A stretch of DNA of 64,000 bases. Source: Pseudoalteromonas peptidolytica (lineage in GTDB: Bacteria > Pseudomonadota > Gammaproteobacteria > Enterobacterales > Alteromonadaceae). Of the stretch, positions 53,652 to 63,432 are shown piece after piece (position 1 is the first letter of the stretch; every line of letters starts with the position of its first letter). Where the stretch lies: the NCBI RefSeq assembly GCF_012641745.1, contig NZ_WEHZ01000007.1:62001-126000 (forward strand). The letters run 5' to 3'. The position numbers and the translations under genes were made by a program. The notes beneath the pieces are model-generated. The model did not search any database, was not told the DNA's origin, and saw only the letters and a list, made by a program, of their open reading frames with translations.

Positions 53652-53655
53652 AGTA

Positions 53656-54933
53656 TTAGCTGTGTTTTGTTGCTTCAGTCTCTAGTGAGACCTTTACTTG
53701 CTTAATCATGTTCTCTTTGATCTCAACCACTTCCATACGATAGTTGTCGACACGTAAGCTTAGCGGGGCATCAGGAATGTCTTCGAGGTGCTCGACAATC
53801 AAGCCGCTTAGGGTTTTAGGGCCTTCTGTAGGTAAGTCCCAATCCATCTCTTTGTTTAAGTCACGAATGTTGACACTGCCTTCTACCATTACTGTGCCGT
53901 CGTGTTGCATGTTGACGTCTTCACTCGGTGCACGCGTCTGCGTTGTCGTAAAGTCGCCCACAACTTCCTCAAGTATATCCTCAAGCGTTACTAAGCCTTG
54001 AATATCACCATACTCGTCAACCACAAGCCCGATGCGTTCTTTTGCTTTTTGGAACTTGATGAGCTGAGTATTTAACGAGGTATTCTCTGGGACATAGTAG
54101 ATTTCTCGCACTGCTCGCAGTAGCGATGGCTTATCAAATTGTTCTTTGGTCAGTAGGCGTAGTGCATCTCTGGCATGAATAAAGCCTACTGCATCGTCAA
54201 TTTGGTCACGGTAAAGTAGTACACGGGTGTGCTGAGCATTGGTTAACTGACGGGCAATGTCTTTCCACTCGTCGTTAATATCAATGGCATTGATTTCACT
54301 TCGTGGGATCATGATGTCTTCCACAGTAACATGATCTAAATCGAGAATAGAAGTCAGCATATTTTGGTGGTTGGAAGGCAACATTGCACTGGACTCATTC
54401 ACCACGGTTTTTAATTCTTCTTTACTGAGACTATGCTCTTCAATTTCTTGTGGTGTGATACCAACCAAACGTAGCATGCCGTTGGTGATCCAATTGGTTG
54501 CAACAACCAAAGGGAATAGTACTTTCAATAATACTTTAAGAATAACAGAGCTAGGGAATGCGACTTTTTCTGGATATAGCGCAGCTAATGTTTTTGGTGT
54601 GACTTCAGCAAAAATAAGCACCACAAGTGTAAGACCGAAAGTAGCGACAGCAATACCCATGTCGCCATAAAGGCGTAATCCGATAATTGTTGCGACCTGA
54701 GCGGCGGCTATGTTGACAAGGTTATTTCCGATCAGGATCAGACCAATCAGTCTGTCTGGACGGTTGAGGAGGTTACTTACACGCTTCGCGCCACGGTGAT
54801 TCTCTTTTTCAAGATGTCGCAGGCGAATACGGTTGATTGACATGATACCGGTTTCTGAACTAGAAAAATAAGCCGACATCAAAATGAGCACACCGAGTAT
54901 AATAAACAAGGCGCTGGTCGATATGTCTTCCAA
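53656..54933 (-). CDS. corB: CNNM/CBS-domain membrane protein, CorB family (YfjD-like)
   Basis: This 425-aa protein has a DUF21/CNNM transmembrane domain with about four helices (residues 5-170), two CBS domains (about 205-330, IMIPRSEINAIDI and ERIGLVVDEYGDIQGLVTLEDILEEVVGD), and a C-terminal CorC_HlyC domain (NIRDLNKEMDWDLP, LSGLIVEHLEDIP). Family members act in magnesium or cobalt transport. It lies directly ahead of ypjD in the same order as E. coli yfjD-ypjD-ffh. It flanks the cassette array on the right. Confidence 0.9.
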   Translation of the reverse strand: MEDISTSALFIILGVLILMSAYFSSSETGIMSINRIRLRHLEKENHRGAKRVSNLLNRPDRLIGLILIGNNLVNIAAAQVATIIGLRLYGDMGIAVATFGLTLVVLIFAEVTPKTLAALYPEKVAFPSSVILKVLLKVLFPLVVATNWITNGMLRLVGITPQEIEEHSLSKEELKTVVNESSAMLPSNHQNMLTSILDLDHVTVEDIMIPRSEINAIDINDEWKDIARQLTNAQHTRVLLYRDQIDDAVGFIHARDALRLLTKEQFDKPSLLRAVREIYYVPENTSLNTQLIKFQKAKERIGLVVDEYGDIQGLVTLEDILEEVVGDFTTTQTRAPSEDVNMQHDGTVMVEGSVNIRDLNKEMDWDLPTEGPKTLSGLIVEHLEDIPDAPLSLRVDNYRMEVVEIKENMIKQVKVSLETEATKHS

Positions 54934-55001
54934 CAGTGGATCCCTTTTTTACTTACGAAAGCGTATTAAGCGTTAGTGAGTTACGATAGTCAAGTTAAAG
55001 T

Positions 55002-55808
55002 TTAAAACCTGCCTAAAATCACTTCTTGTATAAAGCGACTACCAAAGTACCCAAGCGTAACGACACCAGAAGCGGTGATGATAGAGATAACAACCGGCTT
55101 ACCACGCCATCCAAACACACGATGTCCAAAAGCTATTACTACATAGATAAGCCAGCCCACGATAGACAATATGGTTTTATGGATAGTCTCTTTGGCGAAC
55201 ATGCCGTCTAAAAAGTAAAAACCAGAAGCCAAAGCGAGCGTAAGTAGTCCAGTGCCCACAAACAATAGCTGATAAAGCTGCCTCTCTACCTGCATAAGCG
55301 GTGGTAAGTGGCTCGTCATGATGGCCAAGTCTCTTTGTTTTAGACGCTTATCGATAAACATAAACTGGATAGCGTAGAGTGTAGCAATAATAAGTACGCA
55401 GTATGCCAATAGCGATAATGAAATATGTAGCACTAAGCCAATATCTACGTTTATGGTATCCATAATAATATGATGCGGGATAAACAGACTAGCTAAGAGT
55501 AAAATTGCTGCAAATCCATACACAACAGGAAGCAGTAAGGTTGCAGGAAAACGCAAAGATACCGTGGTTACTGAAACCACAATAACCCAGCAGGTTAATA
55601 GTGCGACATTTACCGTGCTGAGGTCTTGACCTTGATGAGTAAATACAGAGTTTACCAACACGAGCATGTGGGTCAAAATAGCAACGGTACTTAGTATTAA
55701 AGTCTTCTTTTGATTAGGTCCTTGTTTGTCAAATAAGCGCGACAAAACATGACTGGTGGCCATGGAATAAAAAAGGCAGGCGATTAATGACAAGCTAACA
55801 ATCAACAT
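55002..55808 (-). CDS. ypjD: Inner-membrane protein YpjD, cytochrome c assembly (CcsA-like) family
   Basis: This 268-aa protein has eight predicted hydrophobic helices and matches the CcsA/ResC-related YpjD family. The conserved block VLHISLSLLAYCVLIIATLYAIQF near residues 126-149, with its His and Leu-rich helix, matches family members. The role in E. coli is unclear. Divergent from ffh, about 210 bp apart; same strand as corB with about 70 nt between, so they may be co-transcribed. Confidence 0.88.
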   Translation of the reverse strand: MLIVSLSLIACLFYSMATSHVLSRLFDKQGPNQKKTLILSTVAILTHMLVLVNSVFTHQGQDLSTVNVALLTCWVIVVSVTTVSLRFPATLLLPVVYGFAAILLLASLFIPHHIIMDTINVDIGLVLHISLSLLAYCVLIIATLYAIQFMFIDKRLKQRDLAIMTSHLPPLMQVERQLYQLLFVGTGLLTLALASGFYFLDGMFAKETIHKTILSIVGWLIYVVIAFGHRVFGWRGKPVVISIITASGVVTLGYFGSRFIQEVILGRF

Positions 55809-56016
55809 AAAGATAAATGCTCAATTTTTTGGTTTTCCTTTACGGCTATTGTATTTAAAGCCACTTCGCTTGCATAGAGTTTTATTTCAATCTATTAACT
55901 TATTCTTATTTTAGTGCAAGGAAAGCGTAAAAAGCAGAACAATCAGCTTGAATACTGTATTAGTCGCTCGCATATCAGTATAATGCCCGTTAATTTCGAG
56001 ATTTTGGAACCGATAC

Positions 56017-57396
56017 ATGTTTGAAAACCTCCAAGAGCGTTTAGGAAAAACGCTCAAAAACATTAGTGGCCGTGGCCGATTAACCGAAGACAATATTAAA
56101 GAAACACTCCGTGAAGTCCGCATGGCGCTACTTGAGGCTGACGTTGCCTTGCCAGTTGTGCGCGACTTTGTAAAACAAGTAAAAGAACGTGCGGTTGGTG
56201 TTGAAGTCACAAAAAGTCTGAGCCCAGGCCAGGTTTTCATCAAGATTGTTCGTGAAGAACTTGAAAAGTCTATGGGTGAAGCCAACGAAGAGCTGAACTT
56301 AAATGCTCAACCGCCAGCGGTTGTGATGATGGCAGGCCTTCAAGGTGCGGGTAAAACCACCAGTGTTGGTAAGTTGGCTAAGTTCCTAAAAGAGCGCAAA
56401 AAGAAATCTGTGCTGGTGGTCAGTGCTGACGTTTATCGTCCCGCTGCTATCAAGCAGCTTGAAACTTTAGCCGCTGAAGTCAACGTCGAGTTTTTCCCTA
56501 GTGATATTTCACAAAAGCCAATTGATATCGCAACGGGTGCAATTTCTCACGCTAAGAAAAAATTTATTGATGTGGTACTTGTAGATACCGCAGGTCGTTT
56601 GCACGTTGATGCAGACATGATGGATGAAATCAAAGATTTACATGCGGCAATTAATCCTATCGAGACTTTATTTGTGGTCGACTCAATGACGGGTCAGGAT
56701 GCTGCAAATACGGCAAAAGCGTTTGATGAAGCGCTGCCGCTAAGTGGTGTGATCTTAACCAAAACAGATGGTGATGCACGAGGTGGTGCAGCATTGTCAA
56801 TTCGTCACATTACGGGCAAACCTATAAAATTTATCGGTGTAGGTGAAAGGACGGATGCGCTTGAGCCATTCCATCCAGATAGAATTGCGTCTCGGATCTT
56901 AGGTATGGGTGATGTATTGTCCCTTATCGAAGAAGTAGAGATGAAAGTCGATAAAGACAAAGCTCAAAAAGTGGCTGAAAAAGTCTTTAAAGGCGATGGC
57001 TTCACATTGGAAGACTTTGCAGAGCAGCTACGTCAAATGAAAAACATGGGCGGTATGATGTCGATGCTAGACAAGCTTCCGGGCATGTCAAATCTTCCCG
57101 ATGCAGTAAAAGGCCAAGTAAATGACAAGACCTTTAATCAAATGGAAGCCATTATCAGCTCAATGACACCTAAAGAGCGCGCGCGTCCTGAAATCATCAA
57201 AGGTTCTCGTAAGAAGCGGATTGCAGCCGGTTCTGGTACACAAGTACAAGACATCAACAAGCTGCTGAAGCAATTTACCCAAATGCAAAAAATGATGAAA
57301 AAGATGAAGGGTAAGGGCGGCATGATGAAGATGATGAAGAACATGAAAGGGATGATGCCACCAGGTATGTTTGGTGGTGGTGGACCTAAGTTCTAA
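56017..57396 (+). CDS. ffh: Signal recognition particle protein Ffh
   Basis: Ffh with 4.5S RNA delivers inner-membrane proteins to the Sec translocon. The 459-aa protein has the NG domain: G1 GLQGAGKTT near residue 107, G3 DTAGRLHVD near 190, G4 TKTDGDARGG near 247, and the M domain with a methionine-rich C-terminus from about 330 on. The Met-Lys-Gly repeats near 425-450 are typical. Convergent with the tannase-like gene. Strongly conserved neighbour of ypjD and rpsP. Confidence 0.98.
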   Translation: MFENLQERLGKTLKNISGRGRLTEDNIKETLREVRMALLEADVALPVVRDFVKQVKERAVGVEVTKSLSPGQVFIKIVREELEKSMGEANEELNLNAQPPAVVMMAGLQGAGKTTSVGKLAKFLKERKKKSVLVVSADVYRPAAIKQLETLAAEVNVEFFPSDISQKPIDIATGAISHAKKKFIDVVLVDTAGRLHVDADMMDEIKDLHAAINPIETLFVVDSMTGQDAANTAKAFDEALPLSGVILTKTDGDARGGAALSIRHITGKPIKFIGVGERTDALEPFHPDRIASRILGMGDVLSLIEEVEMKVDKDKAQKVAEKVFKGDGFTLEDFAEQLRQMKNMGGMMSMLDKLPGMSNLPDAVKGQVNDKTFNQMEAIISSMTPKERARPEIIKGSRKKRIAAGSGTQVQDINKLLKQFTQMQKMMKKMKGKGGMMKMMKNMKGMMPPGMFGGGGPKF

Positions 57397-57411
57397 CACT
57401 GTTTATATTAC

Positions 57412-57441
57412 AAAAGGCGAGCACCTCACTGCTCGCCTTTT
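57412..57441. terminator. Bidirectional terminator between ffh and tannase-like gene
   Basis: AAAAGGCGAGCA (57412-57423) and TGCTCGCCTTTT (57430-57441) form a 12-bp stem with a 6-nt loop and T runs on both strands. A strong intrinsic terminator for both convergent genes. Confidence 0.92.
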
Positions 57442-57445
57442 TACT

Positions 57446-59161
57446 TTATCTAACTCGTTTGCCAATTATATCGCCGGACTCGTTAGAGGTAACGGATATT
57501 GATTTATTAGTAAAATCGGGCACAAAGGGTTTAAAGTTTTCAGCTTTTTTAGGATCACCACTACCGATGTACTGCGCCTCTTGCGGATATGAATATACTG
57601 GGCGGGTGAAAATAATATTACCTTGCGTATCTTCTTTTTGTGTCATCAGTGTATCTGGTGCTACCCCAGTATCTAGCCAGTGTTCTAACGCAGCTATGGC
57701 ATCAAAGGTTTCAGCACCTGGCCCTTCAATACCACAATGAACAAGCCCAGGGGGTAAAAATAGCCGCGCAAAGTCGTATGTATTATCTTTGCCCATGTAG
57801 TTGATCACTGCGTTGTACCAGTCAATCGTTGCGTAAGCAGGAATTGCCGCATCTGACCATCCGTGTAGTACTATCATTTTGCCGCCGCTATTTCTAAATC
57901 CGGTCAGATCAGGGTGGTCAGCATCCATAAAGCTTGAAATAGACGAGAGTTCGCCGACTTCATTGTTATAAGAAAAACTTCTCCAATTGCCTTGGTGATA
58001 TCTCTCTTGAGGAAACGCAAGGTATTTCAAATATTCGGTTGCGGCATAGTAGTGGTAAGGTTTGATAAATGGTGCTTCTGGGAATAGCCAACCTGTCCAC
58101 TCCGGTTCAGAGCCATAAGGTAGGCCACCATAAATGGCGTTGCCCTGTTGGTCGTAGGAAGGGGCATATATTTCTTTGATTGCATTGGCCTGACGTGGTG
58201 TTAGACACTTACTAGAACTGTTGTTTTCACATATCAGCGTTTGCGGGTCAAAATCACAGCGTCTTGGATCGCTGATCAACCCATCAACCAAACCATCTTT
58301 ATGATCGCAAGCTGCCATGACAGCCTGTGAGATAAAATCCGTGTAGCTGGCGTCGAGCAGTGCATTGTCGTTTTCATCCAATATTGCTTTGGCATTATCC
58401 ATACAGTTGATCAGGTTGACTTTGGTGTAGTTAATTGTTGGTCCTCTGGCGATTACCCCATCAAAGTCGTTAGGGTAACGCTTAGCAGCCATGATGCCTG
58501 CATGACCTCCTTTTGAGCAACCTGAAATAAATGAGTAGGTTGGAGGCTTGGCATAAAAGCGTTCAATAATAGCTTTTGCCGCAACCGCTACCACATGATT
58601 TGCTCGATAGGCAAAATCTTCCTTTAATGACACATTATTTTTAGCCCACAAGCCATCAAATCCGGCTGCGGTATGGCCGCCATCATGAGACATGGTGGCG
58701 TAGTTACGTATGATCCCTGCCATCGTGGGGTAGTTTGATACTTCGCCACAAAAACCCATACAAGCATTGAGTAAAAAGCGTTTATTCCAAGCTTGATCCA
58801 GTGGCAATCTCAGCTGAAAGCGTATCGTTGGTGCTGCATAGCCTTCGACTAAACAGTGTGCAGGGAGCGTGTTTGTCCCTTTGGGGATTGGGGCACCTAA
58901 TAACCGACTATATTTATACGTCCAAAGCTCAGTATCGGCATCAAGGGTTTGGCTTGGGATATATTCAGCATTAGTAATACTTGTTGCCGCGTTACCATTT
59001 TCCAGTTGGGAGTAGTCACCAAAGCGTAATAGCTTACAGGCTGTCGCTGTGTCATTATTTGCGGCGAAAGCTGAGAGTGTGGTTAAACTGGCCGTACCAA
59101 GAAGAGCTACGCCGATGAAGCGCTGCGCTATGCGGTGTGTTTTCATCCTTATTCGGATCAT
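57446..59161 (-). CDS. Tannase/feruloyl-esterase family alpha/beta hydrolase
   Basis: This 571-aa secreted protein has a signal peptide (positive start, hydrophobic core to LSAFA). Tannase-family motifs: nucleophile Ser in SGCSKGGHAG near residue 207, Asp in LHGWSDAAIPAY near residue 445, and His in PGLVHCG near 492, with cysteines beside Ser and His (CS-D-HC arrangement). It hydrolyses ester bonds of gallate or ferulate-type substrates, presumably from algal or plant matter. The frame reaches 59224, but AAGGAAAG ahead of ATG 59161 decides. It is inserted in the otherwise conserved ffh-rpsP interval. Confidence 0.88.
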   Translation of the reverse strand: MIRIRMKTHRIAQRFIGVALLGTASLTTLSAFAANNDTATACKLLRFGDYSQLENGNAATSITNAEYIPSQTLDADTELWTYKYSRLLGAPIPKGTNTLPAHCLVEGYAAPTIRFQLRLPLDQAWNKRFLLNACMGFCGEVSNYPTMAGIIRNYATMSHDGGHTAAGFDGLWAKNNVSLKEDFAYRANHVVAVAAKAIIERFYAKPPTYSFISGCSKGGHAGIMAAKRYPNDFDGVIARGPTINYTKVNLINCMDNAKAILDENDNALLDASYTDFISQAVMAACDHKDGLVDGLISDPRRCDFDPQTLICENNSSSKCLTPRQANAIKEIYAPSYDQQGNAIYGGLPYGSEPEWTGWLFPEAPFIKPYHYYAATEYLKYLAFPQERYHQGNWRSFSYNNEVGELSSISSFMDADHPDLTGFRNSGGKMIVLHGWSDAAIPAYATIDWYNAVINYMGKDNTYDFARLFLPPGLVHCGIEGPGAETFDAIAALEHWLDTGVAPDTLMTQKEDTQGNIIFTRPVYSYPQEAQYIGSGDPKKAENFKPFVPDFTNKSISVTSNESGDIIGKRVR

Positions 59162-59320
59162 GTGATTACTTTCCTTAATAACAAAAAATAACAGTGCGTT
59201 TTGACTTTTACCGTGCTTACACACCGTCTGTGTTTGTACCTAAAATGAGACGGTAGTGCTGAGGTAAACTTTACTTTTGCGTTTTGCTGAGCGAAATCTG
59301 CGCTTGGCTTTGGAATTTAC

Positions 59321-59348
59321 TTGCATTGCGCGTGAAAATGCGTAAAAT
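59321..59348 (+). promoter_or_regulatory. Probable promoter of the rpsP-rimM-trmD-rplS operon
   Basis: -35 TTGCAT (59321-59326) and -10 TAAAAT (59343-59348), 16 bp apart. A CTTCCC-GTAGT-GGGAAG hairpin (59356-59372) lies at or just after the likely start and may matter for mRNA stability or ribosomal feedback. Confidence 0.65.
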
Positions 59349-59416
59349 GCCCGAGCTTCCCGTAGTGGGAAGTACAAACTTATTAATGAAAACAGTCAAT
59401 CTATGTAGAGGACGGT

Positions 59417-59665
59417 ATGGTAACTATTCGTTTGCAACGTGGCGGCGCTAAAAAGCGTCCATTCTATCAAATCGTGGTTGCGGATAGCCGTTTCTCGCGT
59501 GACGGTCGTTTCATCGAGAAAGTAGGTTTCTTTAACCCGATCGCAGCAGGTCAGGAAGAAAAAGTACGTTTAGATTTATCTCGTGTTGATCACTGGGTAG
59601 GTCAAGGCGCATCTCTTTCAGATCGCGTTGCTAAGCTGGTTAAAGACGCTCGTAAAGCGGCTTAA
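59417..59665 (+). CDS. rpsP: 30S ribosomal protein S16
   Basis: This 82-aa protein is the S16 component of the small subunit. [25 protein letters not shown] is the family's N-terminal signature. First gene of the rpsP-rimM-trmD-rplS operon. AGAGGACGGT supplies a ribosome-binding site a few nt before the start. Confidence 0.98.
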   Translation: MVTIRLQRGGAKKRPFYQIVVADSRFSRDGRFIEKVGFFNPIAAGQEEKVRLDLSRVDHWVGQGASLSDRVAKLVKDARKAA

Positions 59666-59682
59666 TAGGCGTAAGTGTAACC

Positions 59683-60216
59683 ATGAGTCAAAGTAAAACC
59701 TCGACAATCGTTGTTGGTAAGCTTGGTGCTCCTTATGGCATCAAGGGTTGGCTTAAGGTGCATTCATTTACTGATGATCCCCAAGGGATCTTCGATTTCA
59801 GCCCATGGTTGATAGGGCAACAAGGTAAATGGCAAAACCTTGAAGTGAGCGACTGGCGTCGTCACAACAAGGGATATATCGCTAAATTTGCGCAAGTAAA
59901 CGACAGAGATGAGGCAATGGCTTATACCAATGCAGAAATCGCTGTTTATGCTGAGCAGCTTCCTGAATTACCTGAAGGGGAGTTTTATTGGCGAGATCTT
60001 ATTGGCATGTCGGTCGTAACAAATAAAGGTTACGACTTAGGCGTAGTCGATGACTTGATGGAGACAGGCTCAAATGACGTTTTGGTTGTGAAAGCAAACA
60101 AAAAAGATGCGTTTGGGCAATCTGAAAGGTTAATTCCATTCTTAACAGACTCTGTTATTTTGGACGTTAACCATGAAGAGAGAAAAGTTACTGTAGATTG
60201 GGATCCAGCGTTTTAA
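59683..60216 (+). CDS. rimM: Ribosome maturation factor RimM
   Basis: RimM assists 30S assembly near S19 and helix 31-33b. The 177-aa protein begins with a RimM domain ([22 protein letters not shown], residues 10-31) and ends with a PRC-barrel half ([15 protein letters not shown], about 103-117, then [23 protein letters not shown]). Overlaps the trmD start in TAATG. Confidence 0.97.
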   Translation: MSQSKTSTIVVGKLGAPYGIKGWLKVHSFTDDPQGIFDFSPWLIGQQGKWQNLEVSDWRRHNKGYIAKFAQVNDRDEAMAYTNAEIAVYAEQLPELPEGEFYWRDLIGMSVVTNKGYDLGVVDDLMETGSNDVLVVKANKKDAFGQSERLIPFLTDSVILDVNHEERKVTVDWDPAF

Positions 60217-60983
60217 TGAGTGATCAGCAAAAGCTATGGGTTGGGGTGGTTTCACTTTTTCCTGAAATGTTTGATGCGATAACTCAGCAAGGCGTAACGG
60301 GTCGAGCTGTGAAAAACGGCTTGATTGAGTTTAATTGCTGGAACCCCCGAGATTATGCCATTGACAAGCATAGAACTGTGGATGACCGACCTTATGGTGG
60401 TGGTCCTGGAATGCTAATGATGGTTGAGCCTCTCAAAAAAGCCATTCTTGATGCCAAAGCGGCAGCAGGTGATGGTGCTAAAGTAATTTATATGTCCCCT
60501 CAAGGGCGAAAACTAGATCAGCAAGGTGCGTCAGAATTGGCGAAATCTGAAAAATTGATACTAGTTGCGGGTCGTTATGAAGGTATTGATGAGCGGATCA
60601 TCGAGTCTTTTATAGATGAAGAATGGTCCATTGGTGATTTTATACTGAGTGGCGGTGAGTTACCTGCCATGACATTAATTGATGCAGTCGCACGATTAGT
60701 GCCAGGCGTACTAGGTCACAACCAATCAGCTGAACAAGATTCATTTTCGGATGGCTTGTTAGATTGTCCTCATTATACTCGGCCGGAAACATTGGATGAT
60801 AAAAAGGTGCCTGCTGTATTACTCAGCGGAAACCACCAAGAAATAGCCAAATGGCGCTTAAAGCAGTCTTTGGGTAGAACTTGGCAACGTCGTCCTGACT
60901 TGTTGCGTAACCTAGCTCTGACTGAGGAGCAGGCGGCATTACTTGCTGAGTTTCAGCAAGAGAATGACCAAGCTTGTGGCTAG
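60216..60983 (+). CDS. trmD: tRNA (guanine37-N1)-methyltransferase
   Basis: TrmD methylates G37 next to the anticodon and prevents frameshifting. The 255-aa protein has the SPOUT knot: [14 protein letters not shown] near 53-66, [15 protein letters not shown] near 112-126, and [15 protein letters not shown] near 134-148. The open frame starts at 60198, but the ATG at 60216 that overlaps the rimM stop is the natural start. Confidence 0.98.
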   Translation: MSDQQKLWVGVVSLFPEMFDAITQQGVTGRAVKNGLIEFNCWNPRDYAIDKHRTVDDRPYGGGPGMLMMVEPLKKAILDAKAAAGDGAKVIYMSPQGRKLDQQGASELAKSEKLILVAGRYEGIDERIIESFIDEEWSIGDFILSGGELPAMTLIDAVARLVPGVLGHNQSAEQDSFSDGLLDCPHYTRPETLDDKKVPAVLLSGNHQEIAKWRLKQSLGRTWQRRPDLLRNLALTEEQAALLAEFQQENDQACG

Positions 60984-61016
60984 AAGACAGTTACACCTAG
61001 GAATGTGAGAAATAAA

Positions 61017-61376
61017 ATGGCAAAAGTAAACCAAAATATTATTAAAGAGCTTGAAGCTGAACAGCTTAAGCAAGACGTACCTGCGTTCGGCGCTGGTGAT
61101 ACAGTTGTTGTACAGGTACGCGTTAAAGAAGGTAACAAAGAGCGTCTACAGGCCTTTGAAGGTGTTGTAATCGCTAAGCGTAACCGTGGTCTACACTCAT
61201 CTTTCACTGTTCGTAAGATTTCAAGCGGTGAAGGTGTTGAGCGTGTATTCCAAACGCACAGCCCTCTTATCAGCAGCGTAACAGTTAAGCGTCGTGGTGC
61301 GGTTCGTCGTGCTAAGCTTTACTACCTACGTGAGCGTTCTGGTAAATCTGCACGTATTAAAGAGAAACTTAACTAA
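61017..61376 (+). CDS. rplS: 50S ribosomal protein L19
   Basis: This 119-aa protein lies at the interface of the subunits. It is colinear with E. coli L19 from [15 protein letters not shown] to [26 protein letters not shown] at 61005 would add four residues; the ATG at 61017 fits homologues better. Last gene of the operon, followed by a strong terminator. Confidence 0.98.
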   Translation: MAKVNQNIIKELEAEQLKQDVPAFGAGDTVVVQVRVKEGNKERLQAFEGVVIAKRNRGLHSSFTVRKISSGEGVERVFQTHSPLISSVTVKRRGAVRRAKLYYLRERSGKSARIKEKLN

Positions 61377-61401
61377 TACGTCGCATTTATCAAATGCAGA
61401 T

Positions 61402-61435
61402 AAAACAGGCCGCTATATGCGGCCTGTTTTGGTTT
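61402..61435 (+). terminator. Terminator of the rpsP-rimM-trmD-rplS operon
   Basis: AAAACAGGCCGC (61402-61413) and GCGGCCTGTTTT (61419-61430) form a 12-bp stem with a 5-nt loop, followed by GGTTTT. Confidence 0.92.
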
Positions 61436-61568
61436 TAGCCTTGCTCATTATTCCCATTCTGTAAATACTCACTCTCATATCACATCTTTTGTCATGATAT
61501 TTTCATGGTAGCTTACTTTTAATGCGGCTTACTTCTTGTTAGACTCGGTGTATTATTTAATTTACTAC

Positions 61569-61586
61569 CGTATATATAAGTTTACA
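61569..61586 (+). promoter_or_regulatory. Possible TyrR box ahead of tyrA
   Basis: CGTATA-N6-TTTACA agrees at 10 of 12 positions with the TyrR operator TGTAAA-N6-TTTACA and keeps the critical G and C. It ends 2 nt before the tyrA ATG, where a ribosome-binding site is otherwise missing. Weak. Confidence 0.3.
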
Positions 61587-61588
61587 TC

Positions 61589-62737
61589 ATGAATGGGGCT
61601 AATGATTTAGAAGCAATACGCGTTGCAATAGATGAGTGTGATAGCGAACTTGTCGCATTACTTGCAAAGCGCAAAGCATTGACCGAGCAAGTTGGAAAAA
61701 TAAAACAGCAAAAAGGCGCGCCACTGCACGTGCCAAAGCGCGAGGCTGAGCTTATCAAAGCACGCCGTGTAGAAGCCGAGAACAAAGGGGTTAACCCTGA
61801 TCTTGTCGAGGATATTCTGCGCAGAATGATGCGAGAAGCCTACGAAAACCAACAAAGTGAGCTTGCGTGTGCAGCACCAATAATGTCACCTATTGTGATC
61901 GTTGGGGGTCAAGGTGCCATGGGTAAACTGTTTGCGAAACAGTTTAAACGCTCCGGTTATGAGGTACGAATACTTGATAAAGATAATCAATCAGAGGCTA
62001 CTGCGTTACTAAATGATGCAAAACTGGTGTTGGTGAGCGTACCAATTAACGCACTAGAGCAAGTTGTTAATGCACTGCCTGCGCTACCTGATGATTGTAT
62101 TCTCGCTGATATTACCTCGGTGAAACAGGCGCCGCTAAAAGTGCTGTTGAACAAGCATAGCGGCCCTGTTGTGGGGCTGCACCCAATGTTCGGCCCTGAT
62201 ATATCACATTGGGTTAAACAGACTATAGTTGTGTGTGAAGGACGCATGCCAAAACAGTGTGAAGGGCTAATCAAACAGCTGAGAATTTGGGGAAGCCAGC
62301 TGGTGCAAATGGACGCTAAAAAGCATGATCAATCTATGCAGATTATCCAAGTTATGCGCCACTTAACCACTTTTGTATACGGGCAGTTTTTATCTAAGCA
62401 ATGCCATTCACTGAAGGAGCTAAGAAGCTGCTCATCGCCAATTTACCAATTAGAATTGATGATGGTCGGGCGTCTATTTGCGCAATCGCCAGAGCTTTAC
62501 TCTGATATTATGCTTGCGCAATTTAATGATGTTGAAGGGCTTTTAGCAAGCTATCAAGATACCTTCGAACAAACACTGACGAAGTTGCAGCAGGGCGACA
62601 AAGAAGGCCTAATGCAGTCTTTTTCAGAGGCCAAACAGTATTTCTCAGAAAGCGCGAAACACTTTCTATCACAAAGCCGAGGCCTGCTTAACAAAGCCAA
62701 TGACGCTAAAGTGTTGGATTATGAGGAAAGTATTTAG
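61589..62737 (+). CDS. tyrA: Bifunctional chorismate mutase / prephenate dehydrogenase
   Basis: TyrA converts chorismate to prephenate and then to 4-hydroxyphenylpyruvate for tyrosine synthesis. The 382-aa protein has an AroQ mutase domain (about 1-90: AIRVAIDECDSELVALLAKRKALTEQV), then a dehydrogenase with a Rossmann loop VIVGGQGAMGKLFAKQF near 103-119 and the active-site region LHPMFGPDI near 193-201. No clear ribosome-binding site precedes the ATG. In E. coli aroF sits between tyrA and rplS; here tyrA stands alone after rplS. Confidence 0.96.
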   Translation: MNGANDLEAIRVAIDECDSELVALLAKRKALTEQVGKIKQQKGAPLHVPKREAELIKARRVEAENKGVNPDLVEDILRRMMREAYENQQSELACAAPIMSPIVIVGGQGAMGKLFAKQFKRSGYEVRILDKDNQSEATALLNDAKLVLVSVPINALEQVVNALPALPDDCILADITSVKQAPLKVLLNKHSGPVVGLHPMFGPDISHWVKQTIVVCEGRMPKQCEGLIKQLRIWGSQLVQMDAKKHDQSMQIIQVMRHLTTFVYGQFLSKQCHSLKELRSCSSPIYQLELMMVGRLFAQSPELYSDIMLAQFNDVEGLLASYQDTFEQTLTKLQQGDKEGLMQSFSEAKQYFSESAKHFLSQSRGLLNKANDAKVLDYEESI

Positions 62738-63432
62738 CTTTTAGGTATGCCAGTTCAATGAGTTAAACATTATCGCTTTACACCGAAGCATTATGGACAA
62801 CAATTTGAGCTGGTATGTAATACTTTGTTTGTTCTCAGGGCAAAGTAGTAACGACTCGATCACGGCAAACGAATGTTGCGTAGGTGTGATTGATTTGTAC
62901 ATGAGGGTGTTTTTACCATGACAAACATCATAGCTTCAGAGTGCGTAATTACTGCTGGGTATCTTGGGTTTGTGGTGAAATATTTCTCGTGGTTCTCTAA
63001 CTAGAAACTTGAATTTTTTAAACCATTATAGATAGCATTTACTCTAAAAGTTTCTTCCGAGTAACTTGCGTAAGTTACCGCTAACTTGATGACTACAGTA
63101 TCATTTTATTTAGACTATATTAAATTATCAGTCCAAAAGGTTAATTATCTGTAAGGGTTAGCCTTGCATTTATTGACAACAAACACTTCTAGAGACTATA
63201 ACAAGATAAATAAGTTTGAAGTAGAATCAATGATGCCTTTATATTTTTTCAGCGCTTATAATCGCCAGATTGTCTCTTTACAACACTCAACGATATCTCT
63301 TTGCATGACATGTAGAGGTGATATTTCGCCATCCTGATCTTTTATTCCGGCTGTTTTTTTGTATGCAACGGTGAACGTATAGTCATCATCGCTGTTAAAT
63401 CTTTTGTTACTCCAACTTTTAGTGGTGGCATA
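62738..63432. other. Long gene-free region upstream of the NIT-domain gene
   Basis: About 700 bp with no convincing gene. A perfect palindrome, GTAACTT-GCGT-AAGTTAC (63061-63078), stands out as a possible operator or hairpin. A minus-strand frame of 70 codons at 63256-63468 overlaps the next gene's start and lacks support. No terminator for tyrA is obvious. Confidence 0.4.
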
